Positions 1 to 11,602 are shown, numbered from the stretch's first letter. The stretch is 64,000 bases of DNA from Acanthosepion lycidas (GCA_963932145.1 OZ010573.1:88774663-88838662); one strand, 5' to 3'. The notes: a model not told the origin generated them from the letters alone. Translations and numbers: made by a program.

Positions 1-953
1 ACCGTCACCTTCAACGTCACGTGGACTTTAACCTCTACGATTTCATCCTCGCAGGCAGCGTCTTCAGTCGACGAGTGTCGAGTAAAGTTGACCAAATAGC
101 TGTGAAACTTTTCGTTGCTTCCTTGGTAAATCCGTTGTCGGACAAAACGCCTCACACATGTCGCTGATCGACGGCAGGCGGTATCCATCCAGAGTGTCGA
201 CCTCACTGATGTAGAGATTGGATCTTCGACATATTTCGTCTCTGTGCAATTCTGAGTCCATATCCGCGGCTTCGTTAGACATCTTATTTAACCTATGTCT
301 AACAAGCTGACCCTGGTATCGCTAGCTAGCCAATCAATCCTGAACCTGCCTAGCAAGGCTTATCGACTCCCCCAAGCTTCGCCGGAGCCAGACTCTCTCT
401 GATTACTTTCACCTTCTTAACCTTATCTAGTGCGAGTCGTTTGCTAAATTCGGTAATGAAATACCTAATCTTATACTTAAACCTCTCCCACCACCTATTA
501 CCAATAACCTCCCTCATTAACTTCTGCTGCACTAAATGGTCAGCTAGTGCCAGTAAGGGCGAGTTGAACCCCCAGTGTCGAGTCAGTCTAGGCTTAGAAA
601 ATAAAGCCATCCGAGTACAATCAATTTCATGGTCGAATAGCCTAAACAGTGGATAAGCACCTACATAATAGCCCACGTCTACATTTCCCGGCCCGATCGA
701 TCGACTCGGTATCTATCAACGAGATCAAACCTGCCGGCCATAGGCTACGATTATTCATTTTTACGGTTGGTCCCCGTCCCTTATCCAACTTGCTTTTCAA
801 GAAGGCATTCCATTCCACAATTAAGCTGAGTCGAGCCGGATCCACAAGAGATCGCCATCGACAAGGAAAAATGCGACTCCTTTCGTCCAGTCGTTGGACG
901 CATACACCGGAATGAAAACGAAACGAAATATTTTTCACGTCAATAAAGGCCAT
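1..953 (-). mobile_element. Decayed LINE ORF2 fragment (endonuclease-RT linker region)
   Basis: Minus-strand reading gives successive open blocks in different frames: 953-642, then 676-350, then 282-64, and a further open block from about 75 to 1. They read as one protein broken by frameshifts. The middle block has a run of the type WGFNSPLLALADHLV followed by REVIGNRWWERFK and IRYFITEFSKRLALD. The next has RRSNLYISEVDTLDGYRL. These resemble the segment between the apurinic-type endonuclease and the reverse transcriptase of non-LTR retrotransposons. The RT itself would lie beyond position 1 and is not in the window. GC is higher than in the DNA to the right, which begins abruptly near 955. 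The clade cannot be fixed by eye. It is not expected to be functional in this form. Confidence 0.6.
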
Positions 954-1012
954 GATCAGACGACTCTGCGCATAGATATGTAAAAGATTTTATTACGATA
1001 ATTTTGGTTACT

Positions 1013-2285
1013 CGGGCAGAAAAAATGCTAATCCTATGCGGAGAAAAAACATTAAAATATGCATTTAACATGACGAAAATCTAAAAGCAACAGAATGTTG
1101 TACGTAAGATTGGATACGTCTTTGATTCTTAATCTTTTTCCTGTACATTGCTGCATTTATGGTTTAATTTTAGGACATTCTCCAAGACAAGGTCCTCATG
1201 GATTTTAGAGTCGTATTCAAGTGAATATTTTTTCTTCTTGGGAAACTAAAACATTTAATATCTTCAGCCAATCAACTCAAAGATTTTAAAACAAGGACAA
1301 TCTGAGTTTCATCAACAAGTTGCTGAAGTCTCATACTTTAAGTTAAAAATAATTATATTAAAAAAATTTAAAATAACTGAAATAATCTTATTTCTAATAC
1401 AAGAAAAGATTTGACAAGACATCAAAGACAAATACAAATTAAAAATCGGCAAGAGAAATATTTCAAACAGGGTGATTCTCTGTTGTAGAGGAAATTTGTC
1501 TGGGTCATAAAAGTACTTTCCTCATTTCGAAAGTAGACGGGAAATTACTGATGTATTCCGTTAAAGAAATGCTAATGAATGATAAAGGAAAACTTGACCA
1601 AAGAATGTCAGAAAACAATCTTAAAAGTTTTGAGTCAAGTTATAATTCATAAGCCATTCCTCAACAAAAGTTATTAGTAATTAAGTTTATAGGATAGACG
1701 AGAAACACGTTTCCCGCCATTATTCAAACTGAAGAAAGTATTTTTTTTACTGCCATGCCATTTTTTCTCTAAAGCAGAGACACATCATCTTTTAAATATC
1801 TCTGTTGCCGACTTTTAGTCTATTATCCGTCGTTACATGTATTTTCAAATCTGTTCGTGTATTAGAATACAAATAAAGATATTTCTATTGTTTTAAATGT
1901 TTTTGTAATGTAATTATTTTAATTTCAAAAGTAAAGTTTTGCCCTTTTTTTTACAATTTGTTTATATACATATAAAGCATCATACAATTATCGAGAATTA
2001 AACTCGATATGTGCTTTATTAAATCATCTGAGTTGATTGGCTTAAGATATCAAATATTTTAGTTATCCAGACACAATGCTTATCCGAGAGCGACTATAAC
2101 ATCCATGCTGGCTCATTAATTTTATGTTGAAGAAAGTCCCAAAATTAGACTTTAAATGCAGCAATGTACAGGAAAAAGATTATGGATCAGTGAAGAAACC
2201 AAACCTACATGTAGCATTCTGTGCCTTTTAGATTTTCTTCTTGCTAAATGCAATTTTAATGTTTTTTTCTTCGCATAGGATTCTT
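1013..2285. repeat. Inverted repeat within the tandem gene array (arms about 1013-1560 and 1720-2285)
   Basis: The left arm read backwards matches the right arm over several hundred bases. The block CCTGTACATTGCTGCATTTA (1140-1159) is the reverse complement of the block near 2155-2175. The block around 1270-1285 pairs with the one near 2027-2042, and a TTCTCTA..CAGAGA block near 1475-1495 pairs with 1766-1785. This places one unit of the 1-8 kb array in opposite orientation to the others, head to head, with a spacer of roughly 150 bases. No arm keeps a long open frame. Confidence 0.7.
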
Positions 2286-4240
2286 TAATTGATATATTAT
2301 ATACGTCTCGTTGCTTTCTTCGATATTAAAACGATGCACATTGTTCGAGGCAACACATAGAGAAAAATGATTTCTATCAAATATCAATAATGGAATGTTT
2401 CTTTGAACATGGAAAACTTCGCATTGATTTGGGATGTCTGAGATTTTACCTTTACAAATAGCCGGGAAAGATTTTCCACCACTGGAAAATTGTGCACTGA
2501 CTTTTCTCTGGACAGATGTTCACTTAGCATTAGACATTAGACATAAGACTTTCTTCTCATCTTTCTTCTTAACATCTTCTCCTGACTTCCAATGACTGAT
2601 TGCAATCATACAAAAAAAAAAAAGAGCCTACAAGGGGTCGCTGAGATAATCTCATCATGACGGACAAGGAATTCCAAAAGAAATTCTAATGATAAATCAA
2701 ATTTTTGAAGTGGGTCGATGTGAGAACTTTTCAGTCGTATTCTTCTATGTACTATCCCCTTTAGTAACACTTAATTTTTCTCTACAGGAGAGACATATCC
2801 TCTTTGACATATCTTTCTTGTCGACTTTTATTTTCGTATTGCCTTTTTATTTCTTGTTAGATCCTTCTTCTTTTAGAAATAAAGAAATTTTTGTTATGTT
2901 AAATATTTAATAATATCATTATTTTAATTTCAATAAATAATTCACTATTTTCAATTTGTTCACATATATATGAGATTTCAGCTCCTTGTTGATAAAAAAA
3001 AACGAGTTGTGCTTGGTTTAACATACTTGAGTTGACCGGCTGAAAATATTAATTCTTTCAATGATAAACCGAGTGCAAATCTAAACTACACGATAGCCCA
3101 GAAATTATATTTTGGAGACAGTTACAAAATCAGACCATAAATGCAACAACTATACAAGGAAGAAATTAAGGATTAGAGAAGTAAACACATTTACATGTAG
3201 CATTATGATGTTTTAGATTTTCTTTCTGCTAAATACAATTTTAATATTTTATTCTTTGCATGGGATTCTATAATTGACATATTATTTACGCACCATTGAG
3301 TTTCTTAAATATTAGAACGATTATTCTAATTGTTCAAGGGACACCATGAAAAAGATGATTTGTATCGACACGCTGTCAATTGTGAGTAACGGAATGCATC
3401 ATTTTATAAATGTGTAATTATTTGGAATGTCTGCGACTGTTTCCGTTAAGAATACTTTGGAAGGTTATTAGAGGACTGAAAGTGTGTGTACCAAATTTTC
3501 TGAGATCTGGTTTTAACTCATCATTACGTAACAATTTCTTAATGAAATCTGTCAGTAATCAAGATTGTAGGATCGACGAGGTATATATTTTCCGCCTTCA
3601 TTTAAAACTAAAGACATTATTTTGTTATAATTATCTAAAGGAGAAACATATCGTCTTCGAAATACCTTTGTTAAATTTTATTTCATTTTTTCTTTTCATT
3701 TCTTGTCGATCATTTCTTGAATTAGAAATACAGATATTCCCCGCTATTTAAAATATGTATCACTAAACTGCCAATTTTCAGTAACGGAAAGTTATTTTTA
3801 ACATGTATAACAAGTCAAAGATATGGCATGTCTGCAAATGCAACGGTTACCAATTTCATGGAAGGTTGTTCCATTACTGCAAGATTGCATGCAAACATTT
3901 CTCTGGTTTGTTTTCACTTATTATTCATTAGCAATTCCTTTAATTTGGAATTTATCAGTTATCAATATTGTAGGATCGACGAGGGAGACATTTTTTGTCT
4001 TTACTATAAAACTGAAGAGAATATTTTTTATGACTGTCAAGTCAATTTTTATCAAAAATAGAGACATATAAGTTTTCGAAATATATCTGTTGTCAAAATT
4101 TACTTTCGGTTTTGACTTTTCATTTTTGACACACTTTTCATGTGATAGAAAAATATATTCCCGTTTTTAACATCATTTTGAAATAATTATTTTAAACTAT
4201 GTATTAGTTAAAAAAAAATTAACTAATTTTTCACGTTGTC
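1690..4240 (-). pseudogene. Decayed long-unit copies (three) of the 185-aa membrane-protein gene
   Basis: At least three units homologous to the intact gene at 7037-7594 can be aligned by eye. Recognisable blocks recur in the same order: the 5'-flank block (near 1690-1830, 2708-2830, 3565-3690 and 3967-4090), the block corresponding to the middle of the protein (near 2338-2396 and 3329-3392), and the N-terminal block with GG(A)AGGTT.CC..CA.TG (near 2465-2500, 3455-3475 and 3840-3880). All are riddled with indels and stops, so they are pseudogenes. The plus-strand open frames here (for example 2689-2910 and 3410-3751) are shadows. Units are 400-900 bp long. No function can be assigned. Confidence 0.65.
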
Positions 4241-6350
4241 CGTATATGTTGTTGATAATGACATTCAAATTGTGCTTAGATTAACATATTTCAGTTGATT
4301 TGTTGAAAATATTAAATGCTTTTATTTCCCACTCACACAAACAGATAATTTCCGTGCGCAACTAAAATTCATGAGACCGCAGTAACTTAATTTGCTTAAT
4401 CTCAAAAATCAAAATATCAATGCAACAACATACCAGGAATTAAGATAAGTAAACACACATATATGTGGTATTCTGTTCCGTTAAGATTTTATTTTTCTAC
4501 TAAATGTAATTTTACTTGAAGAAAGTGACAAAATAAGAAAAATAAATGCAGAAATGAACAAGTAAGTAATTAAAGATACGAGTAGTAATCACACTTACAT
4601 ATTGTTATGATCAGGTTAGGACCAAGAAAGAACAACACGAACACAAGAGTAGAAATAACGAAGGTATATTACACGAAATAATAATACAAGATGTGGAAGG
4701 TGTTAGTATGACTGTCAGGCTGGAGTGAACTACTATCGGCTCGACTCGATTCGACCCTCTCTCTTGAGAGGCGTAGTATACCTAGTGTTAGGAAGAGTTC
4801 ATTCTGTAGTTATAAATAAGGACACATGACACATATATCATCTTGTTGCGATATTTTTATTTATTTGTACGTTTGTACGCTTGTTATTTTTTTTTTTTTT
4901 TTTTTCATTTTAATGCAATTATAATCTTTTAAATTGAAAATGATATTTTATTTACATCTCGTTGCGTTTCGCGATGTTATAAGTATTCTTTTCATTGTTC
5001 GAGATAACACCATTTGAGAAATGATTTGTATCAACATCCTGAAAATCGCGCGAAAGTGAATTTTTCATTGAACCTTATATCTGTGAAAGGATTTTGGATG
5101 ATGTGACTGCCTCCTTTACCAATATTTCGGAAGAATTTTCCAATACGACATTACAATCCATGATAGCTGAGTAAGTTTAACTTGGAGAAAGTCAAATTCG
5201 GACAGTTCAATGCAGCAATGAACAAGTAATTATATATATAATTATATATATATACAATACTATTGCGTTAAGATTTTGTTCCTGCTAAATGCAAAATTTA
5301 AGCTCCTTTATGGAATAGGATTTTTTAATTGATATATTATTTAAATCTCGTTGAGTTTCTCGATATTATGAGTATACTTTTCATTATTCGACATAACACC
5401 ATTTGAGAAATCATTTTTATCAACATTCTGACACATGCGAGAAAGGAAATTTTTCATTGAAACTTATATCTGTGAAATGATTTGTGATGGCTGCGACTGC
5501 CTTCTTTACCAATATTTGGGAAGAGTTTTCCAATGCGGCATCACAGTCTATGATATATCAGGAAGTTTCATTTGGAGGAAGTAACAAATTCAGACAATTA
5601 AATGCAGCAGGGAACAAGTAGGAAATTATGGATAGAAGCATTATCCACACTTACATGTACCCTTCTGTTGGATTATGATATTTTCCTGCTCAATGTAACT
5701 TTAATCTCGTTTTGGGAATAGGATTTTGCAATTGATGTATTATTTACATCTCGTTGTGTTTCTCGATATTATATGTCTTATTTTCATTGTTCGAGATAAC
5801 ACCATTTGAAAAATGAGTTGTATCAACATCCTGCCAATTGCGAGAAAGGGAATTTTTCATGGAACCTTATATCTGTGAAAGAATTTGGGATGGCTGTGAC
5901 TGCCTCCTTTACCAATATTTGGGAAGACTTTTCCAGTGCGACATCACAGTCTATGATATCTTAGGAGGTTTCATTTGGAGGAAGTAACAAATTCGGACAA
6001 TTAAATGCAGCAATGAACAAGTAAGTAATTAAGGATTCAAGTAGAATCCACACTTACATGTACCATTCTCATTGCTGTTAAGATTTTTTCTTGCTAAAAG
6101 CAATTTCAATCGCTTTTACAGAATATGATTTTTTACTTGATATTTTATTTTCATCTCTTTGTGTTTCTCCATAATATAAGTATTGGTTTCATTGTTCGAG
6201 ATAATACAATTTGAGAAATGTTTTGTATCAACATCCTGCCAATTGCGAGCAACGGTAATTTTCATTGTACTTTATATCTTTGAAATGATTTTATATGGCA
6301 CTGAGTGCTTTCTTTACCAATATTTGGTAGATTTTTTCCACGCCGAAACA
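4240..6350 (-). pseudogene. Short-unit tandem sub-array (about 400 bp x 4) of decayed gene copies
   Basis: The block CGAGATAACACCATTTGAGAA or a close variant recurs near 5001, 5389, 5793 and 6198, a period of about 390-405 bp. Each is followed by a degenerate N-terminal block (ACTGCCTCCTTTACCAATAT) and a block equivalent to the second-helix region (near 5165, 5555, 5950 and 6355). Compared with the long units, these lack the 5' flank and the extreme 3' end, so the sub-array seems to have grown from one internally deleted copy. An ATG-like start triplet persists near 5150, 5545 and 5945, but frames are broken. A foreign insertion lies at about 4607-4815. Confidence 0.65.
4607..4815. mobile_element. 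Unassigned insertion inside the gene array
   Basis: This roughly 210 bp stretch has no counterpart in the neighbouring array units and interrupts a recognisable unit. It begins TGTTATGATCAGG and contains a CTCTCTCTTGAGAG foldback near 4758-4771. It could be part of a solo LTR or a small DNA element. No clean terminal repeats or target duplication are visible, so the class is open. Confidence 0.3.
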
Positions 6351-6960
6351 TTAATTCATGATAGTTCAATAATTTTCCTCTTAGAATGTCACAAAATCGG
6401 GCCATAAATGCAGCAATGTACAATTAAGAAATGAAGGTTCGGAGAAGAAACCTCATTTACATATAGCATTCTTTTGTTCTCCCTATTAAATTTTAATTTT
6501 TTTCCTTGCATGTCTTTCCATATTTAATGCAGTATATACATTCATTTGCGTTTCTTGTATGTTATGACCACTGTCATTGTACGAGTTAACACCATGCAAG
6601 TTTTGATTTGTATCACTATACTGTCAATTTCCAGTAACAGATTTTTTTTTGATCTGGTAGTGCTACTGAGGTATTATTTCACATTTCTTTGTCTGCATCC
6701 GTTAGCTATATTCCGTAATGTTTTACATCATTTTAAGATTCTTATAGATATTCCTTTGGTCAAATTTCTCCTTATCTTTCATTAGGAATTCCTTAATTGT
6801 ATCTTTAAGTATTCAAGATTGTAGGATCCACGAGGCACAATTTTTCGTCTTTATTCAAGTATTTTTCTACAACAGAGTCCCATCGACTTTAAAAGATCTC
6901 TTTTGACGGCTCATTTCTTTCGTTGTTTTCCTTGTGTTCCTTGTCAAATCTGTTCTTATG
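6350..6960 (-). pseudogene. Decayed long-unit gene copy next to the intact gene
   Basis: The middle block is seen at 6570-6640 (GAGTTAACACCATG), the N-terminal block near 6695-6730, and the conserved 5'-flank block with GTAGGATCCACGAGG at 6820-6836, followed by TTTTTCTACAACAGAG (6868-6883). Order and orientation match the intact copy to its right. No long open frame survives on the minus strand. Confidence 0.6.
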
Positions 6961-7036
6961 AAATCCTTTTTTTTTTTTTGTATTAGCTATAAATATGTTT
7001 CAGTTATTTTAATTATATTGTATTATATTTTAAAAG

Positions 7037-7594
7037 TTATAATGAATATCTTTTTTTATTTTGTGTTCCATTTATATATACCACTTCTGTCATTTCTGCG
7101 AATCTAACTCGCGTTTGCCTTGGATTATTATCTTTGGGTTGAAGGCGCAATCTTATTAAATACCTTATTTTCTGAGGCAGAGAAATTATTAATCCGAGTG
7201 CAAATCCACAACTGATGATAGCCCAATAAGTTTGCCTTGGAGTAAGTTCCAAAATCGGGTTATATAAACAGGTAAATACAAGTAAGAACTTAAGCGTCAG
7301 AAAACTAATCACAATTAAACCTAACCTTCTTCGTTCTTGTGATTTTCTTTTTCTTATTTGTAATATTCTCTGTCTCCGCAACTCGATTTCTTCATCTTGT
7401 GTCATTTCTTCGACATTAAAATGACGCTCTGAGGTAACACCGTCTGCAAACAGATCAATATTCTGCCAATTGTCAGTAATTGATGTTTTTTTTTCAACAT
7501 TTATAATATGGGGACGAATTGGCACGTCTTCTTCTGCTTCTGTTACCACAATTCTGGGAGGTTCCTCCACCATTGGAAGATTTGGTACCGACAT
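7037..7594 (-). CDS. Small two-helix membrane protein with RVxF-like tail (unrecognised)
   Basis: A 185-codon frame with ATG at 7594 and TAA at 7037. It is the only intact member of the 1-8 kb array. Residues 1-70 are acidic and proline-containing. Residues 73-90 are strongly basic (RRQRILQIRKRKSQERRR). Two hydrophobic segments follow at about 91-112 and 123-140, separated by a short loop, so both ends should face the same side of a membrane. Residues 162-165 read RVRF, followed by an acidic/hydrophobic TEVVYI stretch. This spacing resembles the RVxF docking motif of protein phosphatase 1 partners; PP1 binding is inference only. There is no signal peptide. An AATAAA lies in the last codons, and the minus strand meets an A-run about 60 bases past the stop (6967-6979). 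I do not recognise the family. It could be a single-exon host gene, a retrocopy or a transposon cargo gene. Confidence 0.55.
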   Translation of the reverse strand: MSVPNLPMVEEPPRIVVTEAEEDVPIRPHIINVEKKTSITDNWQNIDLFADGVTSERHFNVEEMTQDEEIELRRQRILQIRKRKSQERRRLGLIVISFLTLKFLLVFTCLYNPILELTPRQTYWAIISCGFALGLIISLPQKIRYLIRLRLQPKDNNPRQTRVRFAEMTEVVYINGTQNKKRYSL

Positions 7595-7599
7595 TTTTT

Positions 7600-7790
7600 T
7601 TGGTCAAGAATTATTCAAACGGAATCTATCAATAAAGAGTATCGATAAGAATCACGTTCTCCGTCTTATTCAAACTGAGGAATGTATATTTTTTATGACT
7701 GTCAAGTCAATTTTTCTCTACAACAGAGACTCTTCCTCTTTTAAATGTATCTTTTCGACTAATTTCTTTCGTATTTGTTTATAAATTCAC
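7600..7790 (-). promoter_or_regulatory. Conserved 5'-flank block of the gene array (putative promoter)
   Basis: The 190 bases upstream of the intact ATG contain a block also seen near 1740, 2780, 3640 and 4020. On the minus strand it carries ATAAAAAATATAC, TATA-like, near 7685-7697, preceded by a GACTTGACAGTCAT stretch. Retention of this block in long copies but not in the 400-bp short copies suggests it is part of the ancestral unit. A promoter role is inference. Confidence 0.35.
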
Positions 7791-8374
7791 CTGATTCATA
7801 AAGATCTGGAAGATCACATCCGCTCCATTTCGATGGTTGGATGCAAAGTGAAAAATCTTATTTGATGGCATTATGACGTAATAAAGGATGACATCACGCG
7901 TAATTATTCGCTCCGAAAATGAAATCTCTTCAATCAACCGTTTGAAAGCGTCCCCAATAATAACGCTATTTTGTTTACTTTCTTTCTTTTTTTTTTTTTA
8001 AATATATATAATTTTTAAAAAATGAGGGAAAAAAAGAGAAATTTGAACAATTTGTACATTTTGAAATTTCATGTCATGGTTTTTTTTTTTAGGTTCTCTG
8101 TGAATTTGTGTTATTGTGGTATATATAGTTCTAATTGGTGAAGGATGAGTTTTTTTTTGTGTGGTGAATGAGTAAATTGTAATGAATAAATGTGCCATGT
8201 ATCAGATTAGCTATATATCTAGGATAAAAAGTGCTGGCCAGCCTTTCCCCATTTACCCTTTGACCTTGTGCTACAATTGTTTTAATTAAAATAATAAATA
8301 TATATTATTTATCTCTCAAATATTTTTAACAACAAAATAATAATGTTCAGATATTTGATGATATTTTTCTACTC

Positions 8375-8575
8375 TTCAATTCTCATTTATTTTTTTGTTT
8401 ATATTTTTTGTCATTAAAGTAGGTATCTCCACGAAATTGCTAAACAAATCATCATTCCGTGATGAAAAGTTAACCTAAAATTAATGAAAACAAAATTTTA
8501 TCGTCAAAATATTCATATAATTGTTGATTAAAAATCAAAGTATTTTAGTAATATTTTATTAAAGTTTTTAATATT
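8375..8575 (+). repeat. Dispersed AT-rich repeat, copy 1
   Basis: Shares an ordered set of blocks with 10083-10265: CATTTATTTTTTTGTTT, TTGTCATTAAA, GTATCT.CA, AATTAATGAAAACAAA and TTATC.TCAAAAT. A third, inverted copy is at about 25330-25690. No coding capacity or terminal repeats are seen; it may be an old DNA element. Confidence 0.5.
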
Positions 8576-9665
8576 CTTTAGCATATAACCTGTGTATATT
8601 GCTGTATGAAATCGGTTTGTATTTACTAATGAACCCTGTATGTAGTATCGCATAAAGTCTGTGTATTAACGAAGCGAATGAATCCTGGATTTATAAAAGT
8701 ATGATGCTTTTGTGTATTAGTGAATCATACCAATGTGTATTAGCGAATGATACCTCTATGCATTTGCGAAAGACTCCTGTATGGTGCAAAAATAATGTCG
8801 TTTTCTCGCATATATTACTATGTGACATTATTTTTGCTCCAACCTAATATTATCGAATGAAACTTGTATGTATTAGTGAAAGAAACCTGTATGTATTAAC
8901 GAATGAAAATCTAACAATGAGAGAATGAAAATCTAACAATGAGAGAATGAAAATCTAACAATGAGAGAATGAAAATCGACTGTATAAGCAAATGAAACCA
9001 GCATACATTAGCGAATGAAGTCTGAATGTATTAACAAAACATGCCTGTGTGAATTATCGAAAGGAAGCTATAAGTAATAGCGACTGAACCCTCTATGTAT
9101 TTGGAAAAGAAATCTGTATGTATTATCGAATTAAACCTGTATGAATTATCAAAAGATACATGTATGTATTTAGACAATGTAGCCTGTATATAGTAGCGAA
9201 AGAAACCTGTAAGTATTTGGCGATTAAGCGTGCATACATTAGCGAATGAAGCCTGTATATATTAGAGTCTAATATATAATAATTAGACAAAAGGAAACAA
9301 GAATGCATTGGCGAATGAAGCCTGTACCTATTAGCGAATTAAAAATGTATATATTAGCGGATGAACACAGTTTAAATTAGCGCATGAAGCATGTATGTAT
9401 TATCGAATGACACTTGTATGTATTAGCGAATGAAACTGTCATGTATACCTGTATGTATTAAGTGATTAAGCCTGTAGACATTAATGAATGAATCCAGTAT
9501 GTATTAGACGATGGAAACCAGAATGTATAAGCGATCGGAAACCTGTATGCATTTGCGTATCAAGCCTCTATGTATTAGTTAATGAAACCCGAACTTCTTA
9601 GATAATTAAACCTGTTTTATTACCAAATGAGCCGTTTCTATTAGCAAATGAATCTAATATTTCAA
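8575..9665. repeat. Degenerate minisatellite, unit about 24-30 bp
   Basis: About forty imperfect units built on CCTGTATGTATTAGCGAATGA run for 1.1 kb. Inside it, a cleaner 22-bp subrepeat (AATCTAACAATGAGAGAATGA) occurs three times at about 8909-8975. A mariner-type MITE has landed within it (8782-8847). Open frames here, such as 9123-9308, are products of the repeat. Confidence 0.8.
8782..8847. mobile_element. Mariner-type MITE, eroded left end
   Basis: TGGTGCAAAAATAATGTCG at the left pairs with the right end TTTTTGCTCCAACCTAA. Internally GTCGTTTTCTC pairs with a GTGACAT end. It has the same layout as the copy at 20395-20475, but the first bases of the left end are gone. Confidence 0.7.
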
Positions 9666-10082
9666 TATGTTAGTAGGATCCGTCCACCACATAGAAAAAT
9701 AAACGTGTACACTGTATTCTACTAGTAATCAGAGTTAGGCAGCTCACTGGCTAGTGAAAAGGAAGGGATAAAATTAATTGCGGAATGGAGAATTATCAAA
9801 GTCTTATCAAAGTGGTTAGGCATGGGTTAAAAAAGATGGGTAACGAAGACGCAATGAACAGATCTTTCTAGGTTCCGATCGATACTTTCGGGAGTTCGAT
9901 ACCACACAGGCGCCTACTCTGAGATCGTCCAGCGACATATAGGAAGTATTTTGGTAGCTTTTCGAGAGACGATTTACCAAAGAGCCTGGTCTCTGTGACG
10001 AATTATTTCGCATCGATTTGGTTGAATTTCCTCGGTTTTCGCCGACCGAAGCTTTTATCTATGATTTTGTACATTTAAATCT

Positions 10083-10420
10083 TTCCTCATTTATTTTTTT
10101 GTTTCTATTCTTGTCATTAAATTAAGTATCTTCAAGATATCGCTAAAATCTCAGAATATCGTGGTAAAAAATTACTCCAAACTTAATGAAAACAAAGCGT
10201 TATCCTCAAAATGTTTATTTTATAATTAAGTGGAATGACCAAAGTATGTTTTCATTATTTTTTAATCCTGTATTGCACGATCGAAATTTTGGTTAAAAAT
10301 CTAGTATTAGAAAATTTATCCTCTTTTTTATGTTAAAAATACGTTTATTTTGAAATTCTTGCAAAAATCGAATAATTGTCGGATTTTAATGAAAATTTCA
10401 CTACGAATTTAGAAATGAAT
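10083..10420 (+). repeat. Dispersed AT-rich repeat, copy 2
   Basis: Left half matches 8375-8575. Right half (10340-10405, with TTCTTGCAAAAATCGAATAA) is the reverse complement of 25430-25480. No coding capacity is seen. The adjacent 10420-10690 is plain AT-rich DNA. Confidence 0.5.
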
Positions 10421-11146
10421 GAAATTATTTTCGACAAGTATTTTTTTTAAATGTTAGGATAATTTTGTTTTACACCTTTTACACCCTCTTACTGTATTTT
10501 ATGAAAACTCGAGAAATTAAAAGTAAATTTTATTGATTATATTAGTTAAAAGCAGAAGTATTTGAAGAATTTAAATAATCGAATTTTTCGTAAAATCGAA
10601 TTATCCAGGTAGCAAAAATCAGCTCTGTATTATGACATACAAAACCGAATAAAAGTAAAATATTACTTTAGAAAAAAACTTTTAAAGTCTTTTAGGACTA
10701 GTTCCACCTTTGATGGACGTCAGTTATCAGTTATCTCCTGCTAATTTCCCTCTGAAAGTTCTCCACTGAAAGTTCTCCACTAATACCAGGTATTGAACTC
10801 ACACTCTTTGGGTCCTGTCACAGGATCTAACCAACGTCTTTATCCACTGTGCCATGTGTCCTTGAGGACATCTGTGTATGAATTTCTGGGTATTATAAAC
10901 CTAATGTCTTCAGCAATCATTTTTACCGGTGCTCATATTGCAATTTTTGCTGTTATCATTCATGTTTTTGACAGAGCTCATTTGCAACTTTCTTGTTGGC
11001 ATTGCTTTTCTCTGGCACTCCTTATTACTGGTTCCCATGTTGTATTTATTTCTATGCTTCGACTGCTCAGGGGATTTTTGTGGCCTAGTATGTGTACTGA
11101 TTCCTTAAGTTTACGAATTTTCCAATGGTGTTCCTTGTCTATGATC

Positions 11147-11341
11147 TCAACATGATCCCACAGAGGGTGGTGATCTCCCTTTTTCTCTCCATATGTGGTC
11201 AGCCACGCCTGATTTTTCTACTTCCCTTCGTTTTACAGCTTTCTGGTGTTCTTGAAGCCTTACCTTGAGGGGGCGGCCTGTCTCTTCTTTATATTCCTTT
11301 CCGCAGCTGCACGGGATAGTGTACACACAGTCTTTAGTCAT
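11147..11341 (-). pseudogene. GIY-YIG endonuclease-like remnant of PLE-A1
   Basis: A 64-aa frame opens with a YTIPCSCG motif, then ETGRPLKVRLQEHQKAV and a GVADHIW end. This is the usual order in the C-terminal GIY-YIG domain of Penelope-like elements, where the endonuclease nicks target DNA. The expected Y-I-G before ETGR is replaced (EYKEETGR), so the active site is damaged. It is separated from the RT frame by about 260 bases with frameshifts. The homologous stretch in copy 2 is at 53651-53810. Confidence 0.75.
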
Positions 11342-11602
11342 GTTCTCCTCTATGGGGGGGGGGTCTCACTCGGGAGAGATATCTGCGAAGTGTCGTCAAG
11401 CTTTTGAAGGTTATCATGATGTTATATGGACCGCAGATCCTTTGTATTTTCTCTGATAAGCCCTTCACATAAGGCAGGCAGACTGTTTTCTGAGGGTTGT
11501 TGTCCTCCTCCTCTTTTACCCGCCTATCCCAGTTTTTTGGGGGGCTGCTGCCAGGTACCCAGGGTAGTTGTTACGTTGTAGAGTACTTTTTACACTGACT
11601 AA

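Noticed and set aside
3410-4071. Plus-strand open frames in the 2.6-6.8 kb array (e.g. 3410-3751, 3823-4071)
   Set aside because: They lie antisense to the decayed gene copies and share no frame between units.
8907-8975. CRISPR-like short repeats
   Set aside because: Repeats are contiguous with no unique spacers, and the DNA is eukaryotic in character.
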